DNA of 64,000 nt, from contig NZ_KI783301.1 of the NCBI RefSeq assembly GCF_000510645.1, forward strand, positions 624,085-688,084, given 5' to 3'. This DNA is from Thermicanus aegyptius DSM 12793 (GTDB lineage: Bacteria > Bacillota > Bacilli > Thermicanales > Thermicanaceae). Shown piece after piece: positions 7,715 to 16,368 of this stretch. Each line of letters opens with the position of its first letter. Position 1 is the stretch's first letter. The translations under genes were made by a program, and so were the position numbers. Below the pieces are notes generated by a model, which worked only from the letters and a program-made list of their open reading frames with translations, was not told the origin of the DNA and did not search any database.

Positions 7715-8869
7715 TTGCGGCTTCAGCGTGTTTTAATCCTGTCTGCCAGTTTTGGGGAAGGGCATCGCCAAGCCTCCTATGCATTAAAAGAAATGCTGGT
7801 TCGTCATCATCCCGGAATAGAAGTAGAGATTATCGACTACATTCATAAGCTAAACCCTGCTTTCAACCGATTTGCCCAATTTATGTATATTCAAGGAATT
7901 AAACACGTACCCAATGTTTATGGTTTTTTCTACAAACACATTAATCGGATCCCTACCAACTCCGCCATCGGGAAACAGATCACCTATATTGGGAGCATTA
8001 TCGGCAGGAAGAAGCTTTTGGAATTTATTCAGGAGTTTAAACCGCAGGTTATCATCCATACCTTTCCTTCCTCTGCGGGAGCGCTATCGGAGATGAAGAG
8101 GGAAGGATTGGTTGCGATTCCTTCAGTTACCGTGATTACCGATTATGCGATCCATCGTCAATGGATCCATGAGAACACGGATCTCTACCTCGTAGGTTCT
8201 ACAGAGGTCAGGGATCAACTTCTGGACGAAGGGGTACCCTTGGAAAAAATTCGAATAACGGGCATTCCTGTCCGGCAGGAGTTTTACCGAACCTTTGATA
8301 AAGAGGAGTTATTAAAGAAGTATGGATTAAGTCCGGATAGGAAAACCGTTTTGGTCATGGGAGGAGCCTTTGGGGTCTCCGAAAACATAACGCGACTCTG
8401 CCAATTTCTCTTTTATATCGAAGAAGAGATTCAAATCATCGTCGTGGCGGGACGAAATCGCCGACTCTACGCCCACCTTCAGGAATTGGCCACTGGGGCT
8501 AGAAATCCCATTCTCCTTTTTGGATTTATGGACAAAATTGCCGAATTGATGGCCATCTCCGATCTTATGCTGACGAAGTCGGGGGGGCTAACCACCTCGG
8601 AAGGCATTGCCATGAAGCTGCCCATGATCTTCTTTAAACCGATTCCCGGACAGGAGATGGCGAATGCCGATTATCTAAAACGGACCGGGGTGGCGGAGAT
8701 TACCCGAAATATGGACGAGATGAAAACTCTGTTTCTCCGCCTGATCCTGCATCCCACAAGACTTCAGGAGATGAAGAAAAATTTTGATCCTCTCTTGAAA
8801 AATATCCGCATCCATTCCATTCCGGAAGAGCTGGAGAAATTGGTGGAGACCGTACGTCCCAAGAAGTAA
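7715..8869 (+). CDS. Processive diacylglycerol glucosyltransferase-like (MGDG synthase family, GT28)
   Basis: UgtP-like enzyme that transfers glucose from UDP-glucose to diacylglycerol, giving glycolipid anchors for lipoteichoic acid. Order of domains: N-terminal MGDG-synthase domain beginning VLILSASFGEGH (acceptor side), then the GT28 C-terminal domain with the nucleotide-sugar motif TKSGGLTTSEG and FKPIPGQEMANA. About 384 residues, as expected. TTG at 7715 is preferred because AAGGGGTGA is six bases upstream; a GTG nine bases earlier overlaps that site. It is monocistronic, ending at a long hairpin shared with the convergent deacetylase gene. Confidence 0.85.
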   Translation: MRLQRVLILSASFGEGHRQASYALKEMLVRHHPGIEVEIIDYIHKLNPAFNRFAQFMYIQGIKHVPNVYGFFYKHINRIPTNSAIGKQITYIGSIIGRKKLLEFIQEFKPQVIIHTFPSSAGALSEMKREGLVAIPSVTVITDYAIHRQWIHENTDLYLVGSTEVRDQLLDEGVPLEKIRITGIPVRQEFYRTFDKEELLKKYGLSPDRKTVLVMGGAFGVSENITRLCQFLFYIEEEIQIIVVAGRNRRLYAHLQELATGARNPILLFGFMDKIAELMAISDLMLTKSGGLTTSEGIAMKLPMIFFKPIPGQEMANADYLKRTGVAEITRNMDEMKTLFLRLILHPTRLQEMKKNFDPLLKNIRIHSIPEELEKLVETVRPKK

Positions 8870-8931
8870 GATGATCTGATCGATCGTGTGAGAAAACGAT
8901 CATGAAATGGTCATAGGATGAAGATAGAAAT

Positions 8932-8967
8932 GGAAAACCTCTTCCCCTCATCGGGAAGAGGTTTTCC
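8932..8967. terminator. Bidirectional hairpin between convergent genes
   Basis: Perfect 15-bp arms (GGAAAACCTCTTCCC and its complement) with a six-base loop contain A/T tracts on both ends, so they can terminate both the glucosyltransferase and the deacetylase transcripts. The stop codon of the deacetylase gene lies in the loop. Confidence 0.75.
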
Positions 8968-10108
8968 ATTGGAAATAACGGATCAGGAGGCGAACCGCCA
9001 CTTGGATGGCCTCTTCGTTGGGATTAAGACGGGAATGGTGAAGCCCGTAGGGAGAATCAACGCCTAACCAAAACATGAAGCCGGGAATCTTCTCCAGAAA
9101 ATAGCCGAAATCCTCTCCTGTCATCGCCACATTCGCTTCGACCACATCTACATCTCCCAATTCACCGGCCCATGCCATGAAAGTCTCCGTCAGGGGAGAG
9201 TGGTTAAAGACCTGGGTATAGCTGGACCCGAAATCAATCTCTCCTTTACACTCAAAGGCGACTTCTATTCCCTTCACGAGCTGGATAATCCTGTTACGAA
9301 CCTTCTCCATGCTGGTCTGGGAGAGGGTTCGGATTGTTCCTTCCAGGCGTGCCTTCTCAGCGATAATATTTTGCCTCGTACCGGCTTCCAGCTTTCCGAT
9401 GGTAACTACCGCTGAGTCGAGGGGATTCATGCTTCGGGAAACAATGGTCTGGAGAGCGGTCACCAGTTGGGATGCGGCCACGATCATATCCTTCGTGTGA
9501 TGCGGATAGGCGGCATGCCCCCCAAGTCCGTTTAGGGTGATGAAGAGCTCCGAAGTATTGGCGAACAGGATCCCTGGGCGGGTGGCGATCGTTCCCACCG
9601 GGTATTCCGGTGCGATGTGGAGGGCTACGATCTCATCGGGCCACCATTTTTTCATCTCCTCGCTCTCACGCATGGGATACGCGCCGCCGGGTCCCTCCTC
9701 CGCAGGCTGGAATAGGAACAAGAGATCGTCGGTTAGAGGATGATGGACAAAATAAGTGAGGAGTCCAAGGGCGATGGTCATGTGGAGATCGTGCCCACAA
9801 GCATGCATGCGGTTTGGGTGAGTGGAGCGGAAGGGAAATCCCGTCTCCTCCTCGATGGGAAGGCCGTCGATGTCGGTCCTATAAGCATACCGTTTCCGGG
9901 GATGGGTTCCCTTCACCAGGACAAAAAGCCCTGTTTCCCATTTTTTCACTTCGATTCTTTCCTGGGGAAGCCGGGAAAGATAGTGAAGAAGATACGCCTG
10001 GGTTTGCCATTCCTGAAAACCCAATTCCGGAATCTTATGCAAGTCTCGTCGTACTTGGATCAACGCCTCTTTTAATTGGTTTAAAGTGGTTTCACGGAGA
10101 TCACTCAT
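8948..10108 (-). CDS. N-acetyldiaminopimelate deacetylase (M20D amidohydrolase, YkuR type)
   Basis: Removes the acetyl group from N-acetyl-LL-diaminopimelate in the acetylated lysine/DAP branch. M20D features: [12 protein letters not shown] near the N-terminus, RTDIDGLPI, the metal-binding HACGHDLHM, and the catalytic AEEGPGGA. The 386 residues align along their length with Bacillus YkuR. It lies 66 bases downstream of dapH on the same strand, the conserved dapH-ykuR pair, which supports the substrate over the generic label amidohydrolase. AGGCGGG precedes the ATG. Confidence 0.9.
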   Translation of the reverse strand: MSDLRETTLNQLKEALIQVRRDLHKIPELGFQEWQTQAYLLHYLSRLPQERIEVKKWETGLFVLVKGTHPRKRYAYRTDIDGLPIEEETGFPFRSTHPNRMHACGHDLHMTIALGLLTYFVHHPLTDDLLFLFQPAEEGPGGAYPMRESEEMKKWWPDEIVALHIAPEYPVGTIATRPGILFANTSELFITLNGLGGHAAYPHHTKDMIVAASQLVTALQTIVSRSMNPLDSAVVTIGKLEAGTRQNIIAEKARLEGTIRTLSQTSMEKVRNRIIQLVKGIEVAFECKGEIDFGSSYTQVFNHSPLTETFMAWAGELGDVDVVEANVAMTGEDFGYFLEKIPGFMFWLGVDSPYGLHHSRLNPNEEAIQVAVRLLIRYFQWKTSSR

Positions 10109-10174
10109 TTAATCCCGCCTCTTTCCTTTTCCCTCCACTTTTTTCCGGGGGCATCCGTTCTACGGTCGCCAGAG

Positions 10175-10888
10175 TTATAATGTTCGGAGGGCTTGTATGA
10201 TTTCCGTCTTCGCTTTCGTCTTTTCATCGATCTTCTTGATCACCCGCGCCGGAACGCCTGCTACCACCACATGTTCGGGAACATCTTCCACTACAATCGC
10301 GCCGGCGGCTACTACGGATCCTTTCCCGACCCGAACCCCTTCCAGGATAACCGCATTGGCGCCGACGAGAACATCATCCTCGATCACCACAGGGTTGGCC
10401 GAAGGCGGTTCGATCACTCCGGCAATAACAGCTCCGGCGCCGATGTGACAATTGCGACCAATGGTTCCTCTCCCTCCCACCACCGCATTCATGTCGATCA
10501 TGGTCCCTTCTCCGATGACGGCTCCGATGTTAATCACCGCCCCCATCATGATGACGGCATTTTTTCCGATGGTCACATGTTCACGGATGACGGCCCCAGG
10601 TTCGATGCGTGCTTCGATCTCCGTCAGATCGAGGAGGGGGATCGCCGAATGGCGGCGATCGTTTTCCACCACATAATCCTCGATCTTTTCCTTATGGGTT
10701 TCTAGGATGGGTTTTACATCTTTCCAATCGCCGAAGAGGACTCCGGTCTTTCCCTGGATGAAGGTTTGGATCCCCTCTCCAAACGGGATATCTTCCAATT
10801 CCCCTTTTATGTATACCTTTACAGGGGTTTTCTTCTTACTATTTTTGATGTATTCAATAATTTGGTAAGCATCAGCCTCTTGCAGCAT
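10175..10888 (-). CDS. dapH: Tetrahydrodipicolinate N-acetyltransferase
   Basis: Acetylates 2,3,4,5-tetrahydrodipicolinate, the first step of the acetylated DAP/lysine branch. The 237 residues comprise the DapH N-terminal domain and a left-handed beta-helix built from hexapeptide repeats (ITIG/VIGEG/IDMNAVV/HIGAGAV pattern) ending in [11 protein letters not shown]. It matches Bacillus DapH nearly end to end. The ATG at 10888 has AAAGGAGCAGG upstream; the frame is open another 20 codons but lacks a binding site there. The hexapeptide periodicity generates long spurious frames on the other strand. Confidence 0.95.
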   Translation of the reverse strand: MLQEADAYQIIEYIKNSKKKTPVKVYIKGELEDIPFGEGIQTFIQGKTGVLFGDWKDVKPILETHKEKIEDYVVENDRRHSAIPLLDLTEIEARIEPGAVIREHVTIGKNAVIMMGAVINIGAVIGEGTMIDMNAVVGGRGTIGRNCHIGAGAVIAGVIEPPSANPVVIEDDVLVGANAVILEGVRVGKGSVVAAGAIVVEDVPEHVVVAGVPARVIKKIDEKTKAKTEIIQALRTL

Positions 10889-10990
10889 CGATCCTGCTCC
10901 TTTCATGAGATGAAGTGGCCTTTTGTATAGTATATCGTTTCTCTGCAATTTTTTTAAGGGGGTTTGGCTTTTTCTTTCTGCTTTTTTTGC

Positions 10991-10996
10991 TATACT
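10991..10996 (+). promoter_or_regulatory. Extended -10 promoter element of plsY
   Basis: TGCTATACT (TG-N-TATACT) 33 bases before the plsY GTG. No good -35 lies at 17 bases, consistent with an extended -10 promoter. The same TGC-TATAAT style recurs before the XPB gene. Confidence 0.5.
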
Positions 10997-11028
10997 GTGA
11001 ATGAAGGATGAAGATGGGAGGTAACCGC

Positions 11029-11631
11029 GTGTTCTGGATTCTATTAATCTTCGCTTATCTTCTCGGTTCTGTTCCGTTTTCCGTCATCTTTGCCAATATG
11101 AAAGGAATTAATCTCTTGGAATGCGGAAGCAGAAATCCTGGTTCTACCAATGCATTCCGTTGTGCAGGTCCGTTCGTGGGAACGGCGGCTCTCATCTGCG
11201 ATATTCTAAAGGGTTTCCTCGCCGTCTGGATCGCCGACTTGCTGCTCGAGCCGATCTGGCAAGTCTACTTGGTGGGTGTGTTTGCCATCCTCGGGCATAC
11301 CAAGTCTCTCTTTTTGGGTTTTAAAGGAGGAAAGGCGATTGCTACGTCTTCCGGCGTTTTTCTTTACATCGCCACATGGCCTATCCTGATGGCGGCCGTT
11401 ATTTTTGCCATAACGCTTTTGCTGTGGAGAATGGTCTCCCTCGCATCCATCATGGGGGGCATTGCGTTTCCTCTTTTTGTTTTACTGACCGATTTCAAGA
11501 ATCCCCTTCTTATTCTTATCTCCTTCGCCGTTGCGGCGTATGCCATCTGGCGGCATCGGGGGAATATAGAGAGGATTCGCAGGGGAACGGAACAAAAGAT
11601 CTTTGAAAAAGGGAAAAAGAGGGTAAAATAG
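11029..11631 (+). CDS. plsY: Acyl-phosphate:glycerol-3-phosphate acyltransferase
   Basis: Membrane enzyme that makes lysophosphatidate from acyl-phosphate and glycerol-3-phosphate, the first acylation of phospholipid synthesis. About 200 residues with five hydrophobic segments and the PlsY motifs: [24 protein letters not shown], and the glycine-rich [23 protein letters not shown] at 11029 is preferred to the ATG seven codons earlier because GGGAGGT is six bases upstream of it. In many Bacilli plsY stands alone, as it seems to here. Confidence 0.93.
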   Translation: MFWILLIFAYLLGSVPFSVIFANMKGINLLECGSRNPGSTNAFRCAGPFVGTAALICDILKGFLAVWIADLLLEPIWQVYLVGVFAILGHTKSLFLGFKGGKAIATSSGVFLYIATWPILMAAVIFAITLLLWRMVSLASIMGGIAFPLFVLLTDFKNPLLILISFAVAAYAIWRHRGNIERIRRGTEQKIFEKGKKRVK

Positions 11632-11722
11632 AATAAATTTTAAAAATAAAAAGGAGGAGAACGAAGATAGAGAGAGAATAACAAAGATAGATGCAATAGA
11701 GGAAGGGAGGAGAGGATGATCG

Positions 11723-12022
11723 TTGAGGCTTAGTGAGGAGAGTGAACGCCGTTTGACCCGTTCTCTGGTGGAAACCCTTTCGGAGACGCTCAGGCAACTG
11801 AACGAAGCCTTTCGTGAAGGGGAGAAGGAAAGGATCAGGAAATTGGGACATGCCTTGAAGGGAAATTCAGGAGCCCATTATTTTGGACTCACCAAAGTGA
11901 AAGAGATCGGGATCGCATTAGACAAGAACCCGGATCTTACCGAGAATGAGTGGCGACGAATGGTGGAGGAATTAGAAGGAGTGATCCAGGTTCTTCAAAC
12001 AAGATCTCCAGGCAGGGATTGA
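11723..12022 (+). CDS. Stand-alone HPt (histidine phosphotransfer) domain protein
   Basis: A 99-residue helical, highly charged protein. The stretch LGHALKGNSGAHYFGL fits the HPt consensus (His, two residues, Lys-Gly, then Gly and Leu), with the His as putative phospho-acceptor. HPt proteins relay phosphate between receiver domains; no hybrid kinase is near, but a receiver-Fis response regulator is encoded 1 kb downstream. The TTG start follows GGGAGGAGAGG by seven bases. Family assignment rests on one motif plus size, so it is moderately secure; a structural check would settle it. Confidence 0.6.
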   Translation: MRLSEESERRLTRSLVETLSETLRQLNEAFREGEKERIRKLGHALKGNSGAHYFGLTKVKEIGIALDKNPDLTENEWRRMVEELEGVIQVLQTRSPGRD

Positions 12023-12048
12023 AGAGGTGAAGCAGAATGAACCTTAAA

Positions 12049-12774
12049 CTACCGGATGAAGCGTGAAATTAACGGTTTAATGGAATCGATGGCGATGGCA
12101 AAACCGATGCTTTGGGAGTTTCGGACGATCGCCGCGTTCATCCCGATCACTTCCCCATAGAGATTAAAAAGAGGACCGCCGCTGTTTCCCGGATTGATGG
12201 CCGCATCGGTTTGTATCACATCCTCATACGTGTGGTTGGCTGTTCGCAAGGAGCGGTTTTTCGCGGAGATCACTCCAACCGTGACGGTATTTTCAAGACC
12301 TAAGGGATTCCCAATCGCAATCACCCATTCTCCGACTCTTGCCTGATTTGAACTCCCTAGGACGACGGCCTTTAAGGGGCGGAATGTGTTCATTTTTAAG
12401 ACCGCCAGATCTCTAACGGGATCCGACCAAACGAGTCGGGCGGAACGAACCTCATTATTGGCCAGACGGACACGGATATTGACCGCATGAGCGACGATGT
12501 GCTGATTGGTTAAAACATATCCGCGAGGACTAATGACAAATCCTGTACCGAAACTCTTAGACTTCCCCAGGTCTTCATCTTCATATTCGGGAAAGAGAAA
12601 CTGGTAAAGGAAGGAATTCGGGAACCGTTGAGGAGTAGGGTCCTTATCCTCTGTCTCGATGGATAAGATCGTTTCTTTTACGCGGTCTATGATTTCGACG
12701 AAATAATTGGCAGGATGGATGGGATGAGCAGGGGAAAGGGATGATTTGACCGTTTGGTAGCGGGATTTCTTCAC
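12049..12774 (-). CDS. HtrA/DegP-like trypsin-type serine protease without membrane anchor or PDZ domain
   Basis: About 241 residues holding only the S1C protease domain. The triad is visible: His in TNQHIVAH, Asp in DPVRDLAVLK, Ser in NPGNSGGPL. Typical Bacillus HtrA/HtrB proteins have an N-terminal membrane helix and a C-terminal PDZ domain; here neither is present, and the protein stops right after the domain's last strand (FAIAIDSIKPLI). No signal peptide is seen, so it is predicted cytoplasmic. GTG at 12774 has AAGGGGTG six bases upstream, while the ATGs further up have none. Confidence 0.8.
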   Translation of the reverse strand: MKKSRYQTVKSSLSPAHPIHPANYFVEIIDRVKETILSIETEDKDPTPQRFPNSFLYQFLFPEYEDEDLGKSKSFGTGFVISPRGYVLTNQHIVAHAVNIRVRLANNEVRSARLVWSDPVRDLAVLKMNTFRPLKAVVLGSSNQARVGEWVIAIGNPLGLENTVTVGVISAKNRSLRTANHTYEDVIQTDAAINPGNSGGPLFNLYGEVIGMNAAIVRNSQSIGFAIAIDSIKPLISRFIR

Positions 12775-12886
12775 AGGAGGCACCCCTTTCATCATTTCAT
12801 GAAACCATCTAACCCATCGTATGATGAGAGAAAAGTTTTTGTCCGCCTAAACTTAAGAAGTAGTGCAAACTCTATTTGCGATATGT

Positions 12887-12892
12887 TATAAT
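12887..12892 (+). promoter_or_regulatory. Extended -10 element before the response regulator gene
   Basis: TGTTATAAT gives a perfect -10 with the TG extension, about 65 bases upstream of the start codon. Confidence 0.5.
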
Positions 12893-12956
12893 GGGTGTAT
12901 TCATAGATTCTTGAAGAGAAATGGGGAAAGGAAACGAAGGTATGAGGGTGAAAAGA

Positions 12957-13487
12957 ATGAAAAGTAAGATATTGTTGATTGATGATGAACGCGAGATGGA
13001 GGTTTTCCTGCAAGAGGCCTTGCAGGGAGAGGATTATGAGTTGGTTCAATTTACGACGGGAAAAGAGGCCTTGGAGTATCTAACGAAAAATAAGGCACAC
13101 CTCATTCTCCTCGATGTTCAGCTGCCGGATATGAACGGGCTGGAGATCTTAGAAAAGATTCGGACTAAGGATCCTGTCACCCGGGTGGTGATGATTACCG
13201 CCTTTGCTACGGTTGAGATGGCTGTCCAGGCCATGAAGATCGGAGCCGATGATTTCCTTTGCAAGCCGATCACCCTGGAGAATGTCCGCGAAGTCGTCTT
13301 AAATCAATTAAAGGAAGTCGTTCCTGAGACGAAACGGGGGATCGGCGTTCCGCTGGAGGAAGTGGAACGGAAACACATCGATTATGTCTTAAAGCTTAAC
13401 AACAGCAATCGGCGAAAAACGGCAGAGGCGTTGGGCATTAGTCTTAGGACCTTGTATTATAAGATTAAACAGTATGATCTGGACTAA
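12957..13487 (+). CDS. Response regulator: receiver plus Fis-type HTH (RegA/ActR-like)
   Basis: About 176 residues. Receiver domain: acidic pair in LLIDDE, phospho-acceptor Asp in LILLDVQLPDMNG, conserved Thr in MITAFATVE and Lys in CKPIT. After a short linker comes a Fis-family helix-turn-helix (NRRKTAEALGISLRTLYYKI). The central AAA+ domain of NtrC-type regulators is missing, so this is the short RegA/PrrA-like architecture. No kinase gene is adjacent. ATG at 12957 is preceded by GAGGGTGA; an in-frame ATG 15 bases earlier is an alternative. Ends with a strong terminator. Confidence 0.87.
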   Translation: MKSKILLIDDEREMEVFLQEALQGEDYELVQFTTGKEALEYLTKNKAHLILLDVQLPDMNGLEILEKIRTKDPVTRVVMITAFATVEMAVQAMKIGADDFLCKPITLENVREVVLNQLKEVVPETKRGIGVPLEEVERKHIDYVLKLNNSNRRKTAEALGISLRTLYYKIKQYDLD

Positions 13488-13504
13488 AGGGAGTTTCATG
13501 GGAA

Positions 13505-13531
13505 AAGCACCATAAGAGGTGCTTTTTTTTC
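13505..13531 (+). terminator. Intrinsic terminator of the response regulator gene
   Basis: AAGCACC/GGTGCTT arms, six-base loop, then a run of T. Confidence 0.9.
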
Positions 13532-13639
13532 TCTTTCCGGATGATACGCGAATTTTACAATCAATTTACACTCGTGTGATACAATATCTTTATGATTTGA
13601 TTGGAAATTACCACAGCCTGGATGGGAGGAGATCATCTC

Positions 13640-14494
13640 TTGAAGTATCGCATGATCGCCTTAGATGTTGACGGAACGTTGATCGACGACCGATTTCAGA
13701 TCCAACCGAAAACGAAAGGGATCTTAAAAGAATTGTATGATGACGGAGTAGAGATTGCCCTTTGTACAGGGAGAAATCCAAGTGGGGCTATCCCCCTGAT
13801 GGAAGAGATCGGTGTAGAAGGTCCGGTGATTGTCCATAATGGGGCCCTTTCCCTCCACTCGACAAGTAAAGAGATCTATGGAACCCTGGGTTTTCACATG
13901 TCGGAACTGCAGGATGTGGTGGAGTTTTGCCGAGCACAGGGAATCCATTTCGATGTGAATACTCCCTTTCATCTTTATGTGGAGAGGATGGATCCCCGTT
14001 TAGAGCGGCTCTATCAATCCTATTTTGCACAACCCATTCTCTTAAGAGATGTGATGGAACTGGACGAAGATGTGGTAAAGCTTTCCCTTCTCGGGGAGGA
14101 GGAGCTGATCGACCGTTTGGTCGGTGAGATCGAAGAGCGCTTTCCATATTTCCGTTCCATCCGCAGCGGAGAAAATTATATCGATATCATGCATCCCGAT
14201 GCCAGCAAAGGGTATGGGCTTCGCATCGTAGCGGAGAAGTTAAATATACCGTTAGATGAAATTGTCGCGTTCGGGAATTATTACAACGATATCGAGATGT
14301 TAGCGGAGGTAGGGTTCGGCATTGCCATGGAGAACAGTCCCATCGAGGTAAAGAACATTGCGAAGGCGGTCACCCGCTCGAATAATGAAGAGGGAATTTA
14401 TTACGGGCTCAGGGAGCATTTCTATAAAGATTCATCCGCTCATGGATTGATTCGTCATGGGATTCCAAAAACTTCCTTCCAATGGAATCGCTGA
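13640..14494 (+). CDS. Cof-type HAD phosphatase
   Basis: Cytoplasmic sugar-phosphate or flavin-phosphate phosphatase of the HAD IIB subfamily; substrate unknown. Motif I is ALDVDGTLIDD (nucleophile Asp), motif II is the Thr in ALCTGRN, and the KG lysine lies in DASKGYGL. Motif IV reads AFGNYYND, so the usual first Asp of GDxxND is Asn; the second acidic residue is kept. 284 residues is normal. TTG at 13640 follows GGGAGGAG by eight bases; the open frame further upstream has no site. An extended -10 (TGATACAAT) lies ~55 bases upstream. Confidence 0.88.
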   Translation: MKYRMIALDVDGTLIDDRFQIQPKTKGILKELYDDGVEIALCTGRNPSGAIPLMEEIGVEGPVIVHNGALSLHSTSKEIYGTLGFHMSELQDVVEFCRAQGIHFDVNTPFHLYVERMDPRLERLYQSYFAQPILLRDVMELDEDVVKLSLLGEEELIDRLVGEIEERFPYFRSIRSGENYIDIMHPDASKGYGLRIVAEKLNIPLDEIVAFGNYYNDIEMLAEVGFGIAMENSPIEVKNIAKAVTRSNNEEGIYYGLREHFYKDSSAHGLIRHGIPKTSFQWNR

Positions 14495-14572
14495 ATTTGT
14501 TGCCACAAAGCTTTGATCGATGGGAAAAAGTGGGGGCTCCTTGTGATGAATTCATTTTTACCACGAATTTGC

Positions 14573-14578
14573 TATAAT
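14573..14578 (+). promoter_or_regulatory. Extended -10 promoter element before the XPB gene
   Basis: TTTGCTATAAT: perfect TATAAT with TG extension, 25 bases before the start codon, without a good -35. Confidence 0.55.
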
Positions 14579-14603
14579 AGGGGGAAGAAAGGATGGGACG
14601 TTT

Positions 14604-16346
14604 ATGACCATGATCAACCCCCAGAATCCCCTCATCATTCAAAGTGACCGTACCCTTCTTTTGGAGGTGGCGAATCCCCTCTTCGCCGAAGTGAGGGATG
14701 CCATCTCTCCCTTTGCCGATCTCCTTAAGAGTCCGGAATATATTCATACATACCGCATCACTCCTCTATCTCTCTGGAACGCGGCTTCGACCGGCATGGG
14801 CGAAGGAGAGATTCTCGGCATTTTGGAGAAGTATGCGAAGTATGGCGTGCCGGAGATGATCCGAAAGGAGATCGAGGATACGGTTCGCCGTTTCGGCTTG
14901 CTCCAATTGATCTCGGATGAGGGTAGGCTTTATCTCGTCACCGAAGACCCCCTCCTGTTGAAAGAGATTTGGGGTTATCGGTCTGTCCGCAAACTCTTTC
15001 CGAATCCTCCGGATGAGAGCTTTCGGAAGGTTGAGATTCCTCTGGGGATGCGGGGCGCCGTGAAACTGGAACTGATCAAATTGGGATTTCCGGTGCAAGA
15101 CTTGGCCGGTTACACGGAAGGGGCTCCCCTTGAGATCCGCTTGCGGAAGACAACCCGGGGAGGTCGCCCTTTTTCCCTGCGGGATTATCAGTCGGAGGCC
15201 GTCGAAGCGTTTCATGCACAGGGTAGTGCCTATGGAGGAAGCGGGGTTTTGGTCCTGCCGTGCGGAGCCGGGAAGACCATCGTCGGGCTTGGGGTGATGG
15301 AGAAGGTAAAGATGGAGACCCTTATTCTCACCACGAACGGCACCTCCGTGAAGCAATGGGTGAGGGAGTTATTGGACAAGACGTCTCTCACGGAAGAGAA
15401 GATTGGAGAGTATACCGGAGAGAAGAAAGAGATCCGGCCGGTTACCGTGGCCACCTACCAAATTTTAACCTATCGGCCGGACAAAGAGAAAGAGGAGTAT
15501 CCCCATCTGGAGCTCTTTAATCAGCGGAATTGGGGGCTTATCATCTACGATGAAGTTCATCTTCTTCCCGCCCCTGTGTTCCGCATCACGGCGGACATTC
15601 AGGCGAAACGGAGGCTTGGCTTAACCGCCACATTGGTACGGGAGGATGGAAGGGAGGAGGATGTCTTTTCTCTCATCGGTTCCAAAAAGGCGGACGTCCC
15701 TTGGAAAGATCTCGAGGATGAAGGGTGGATCGCAGAAGCCTCGTGTATAGAAATTCGGGTCCCCATGCCGACGGATGTAAGGGAAAATTATGTGGTGGCC
15801 GGGGCCAGGGAAAAGTATCGTATCGCAGCGGAGAACCCTGAAAAGCTCGCGGTTTTGGACCATCTCCTTAAGAGGCACCGGGAGGATCAGGTGCTCGTCA
15901 TCGGGCAATATATCCGTCAATTGGAGGAGATCGCCACCCGTTATAACGCCCCCCTCATCACAGGAAAAACCACCCAGTGGGAACGGGAAAAGCTTTATGA
16001 GGATTTTCGCACGGGGAAGATACGCCTGATCGTCGTCTCCAAGGTGGCGAACTTTGCCATCGATCTCCCGGATGCCAATGTGGCCATCCAGGTTTCGGGT
16101 ACCTATGGTTCCAGGCAAGAGGAGGCCCAGCGTCTGGGGCGAATTCTTCGACCGAAGGAACGGGAGAATAAGGCTTATTTTTATACGTTGGTCACCCGCG
16201 ACAGCCGGGATCAGGAGTTCGCCATGAATCGCCAGCTTTTTCTGGTAGAGCAAGGGTACAGCTACGAGATCTGGGAAGCACAGGAGATGGATAGGCTTCT
16301 TTATGGGGAAGGGGTTTTGGAGAGGAAAAAGGCAAGCGGCCGTTAG
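14604..16346 (+). CDS. XPB/ERCC3-like DNA helicase
   Basis: SF2 DNA translocase of the XPB family, which in other organisms opens DNA in repair and transcription. 580 residues: an N-terminal XPB/Ssl2 domain (residues ~1-190), then helicase core. Visible motifs: Walker A PCGAGKTIVG, DExH box YDEVHLLP, TATLVREDGR containing the XPB-specific RED motif, and motif VI QRLGRILRPK. The archaeal Bax1 nuclease partner is not nearby; instead the next gene, 22 bases downstream, encodes a ThyX-like protein. The two are probably co-transcribed. Confidence 0.9.
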   Translation: MTMINPQNPLIIQSDRTLLLEVANPLFAEVRDAISPFADLLKSPEYIHTYRITPLSLWNAASTGMGEGEILGILEKYAKYGVPEMIRKEIEDTVRRFGLLQLISDEGRLYLVTEDPLLLKEIWGYRSVRKLFPNPPDESFRKVEIPLGMRGAVKLELIKLGFPVQDLAGYTEGAPLEIRLRKTTRGGRPFSLRDYQSEAVEAFHAQGSAYGGSGVLVLPCGAGKTIVGLGVMEKVKMETLILTTNGTSVKQWVRELLDKTSLTEEKIGEYTGEKKEIRPVTVATYQILTYRPDKEKEEYPHLELFNQRNWGLIIYDEVHLLPAPVFRITADIQAKRRLGLTATLVREDGREEDVFSLIGSKKADVPWKDLEDEGWIAEASCIEIRVPMPTDVRENYVVAGAREKYRIAAENPEKLAVLDHLLKRHREDQVLVIGQYIRQLEEIATRYNAPLITGKTTQWEREKLYEDFRTGKIRLIVVSKVANFAIDLPDANVAIQVSGTYGSRQEEAQRLGRILRPKERENKAYFYTLVTRDSRDQEFAMNRQLFLVEQGYSYEIWEAQEMDRLLYGEGVLERKKASGR

Positions 16347-16368
16347 AGAAAAGAATGGGGGGACAATT

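Noticed and set aside
10193..10705. Open frames opposite dapH with His/Asp- or Thr-rich sequence
   Set aside because: Produced by the periodic hexapeptide repeats of DapH; low complexity and no ribosome site.
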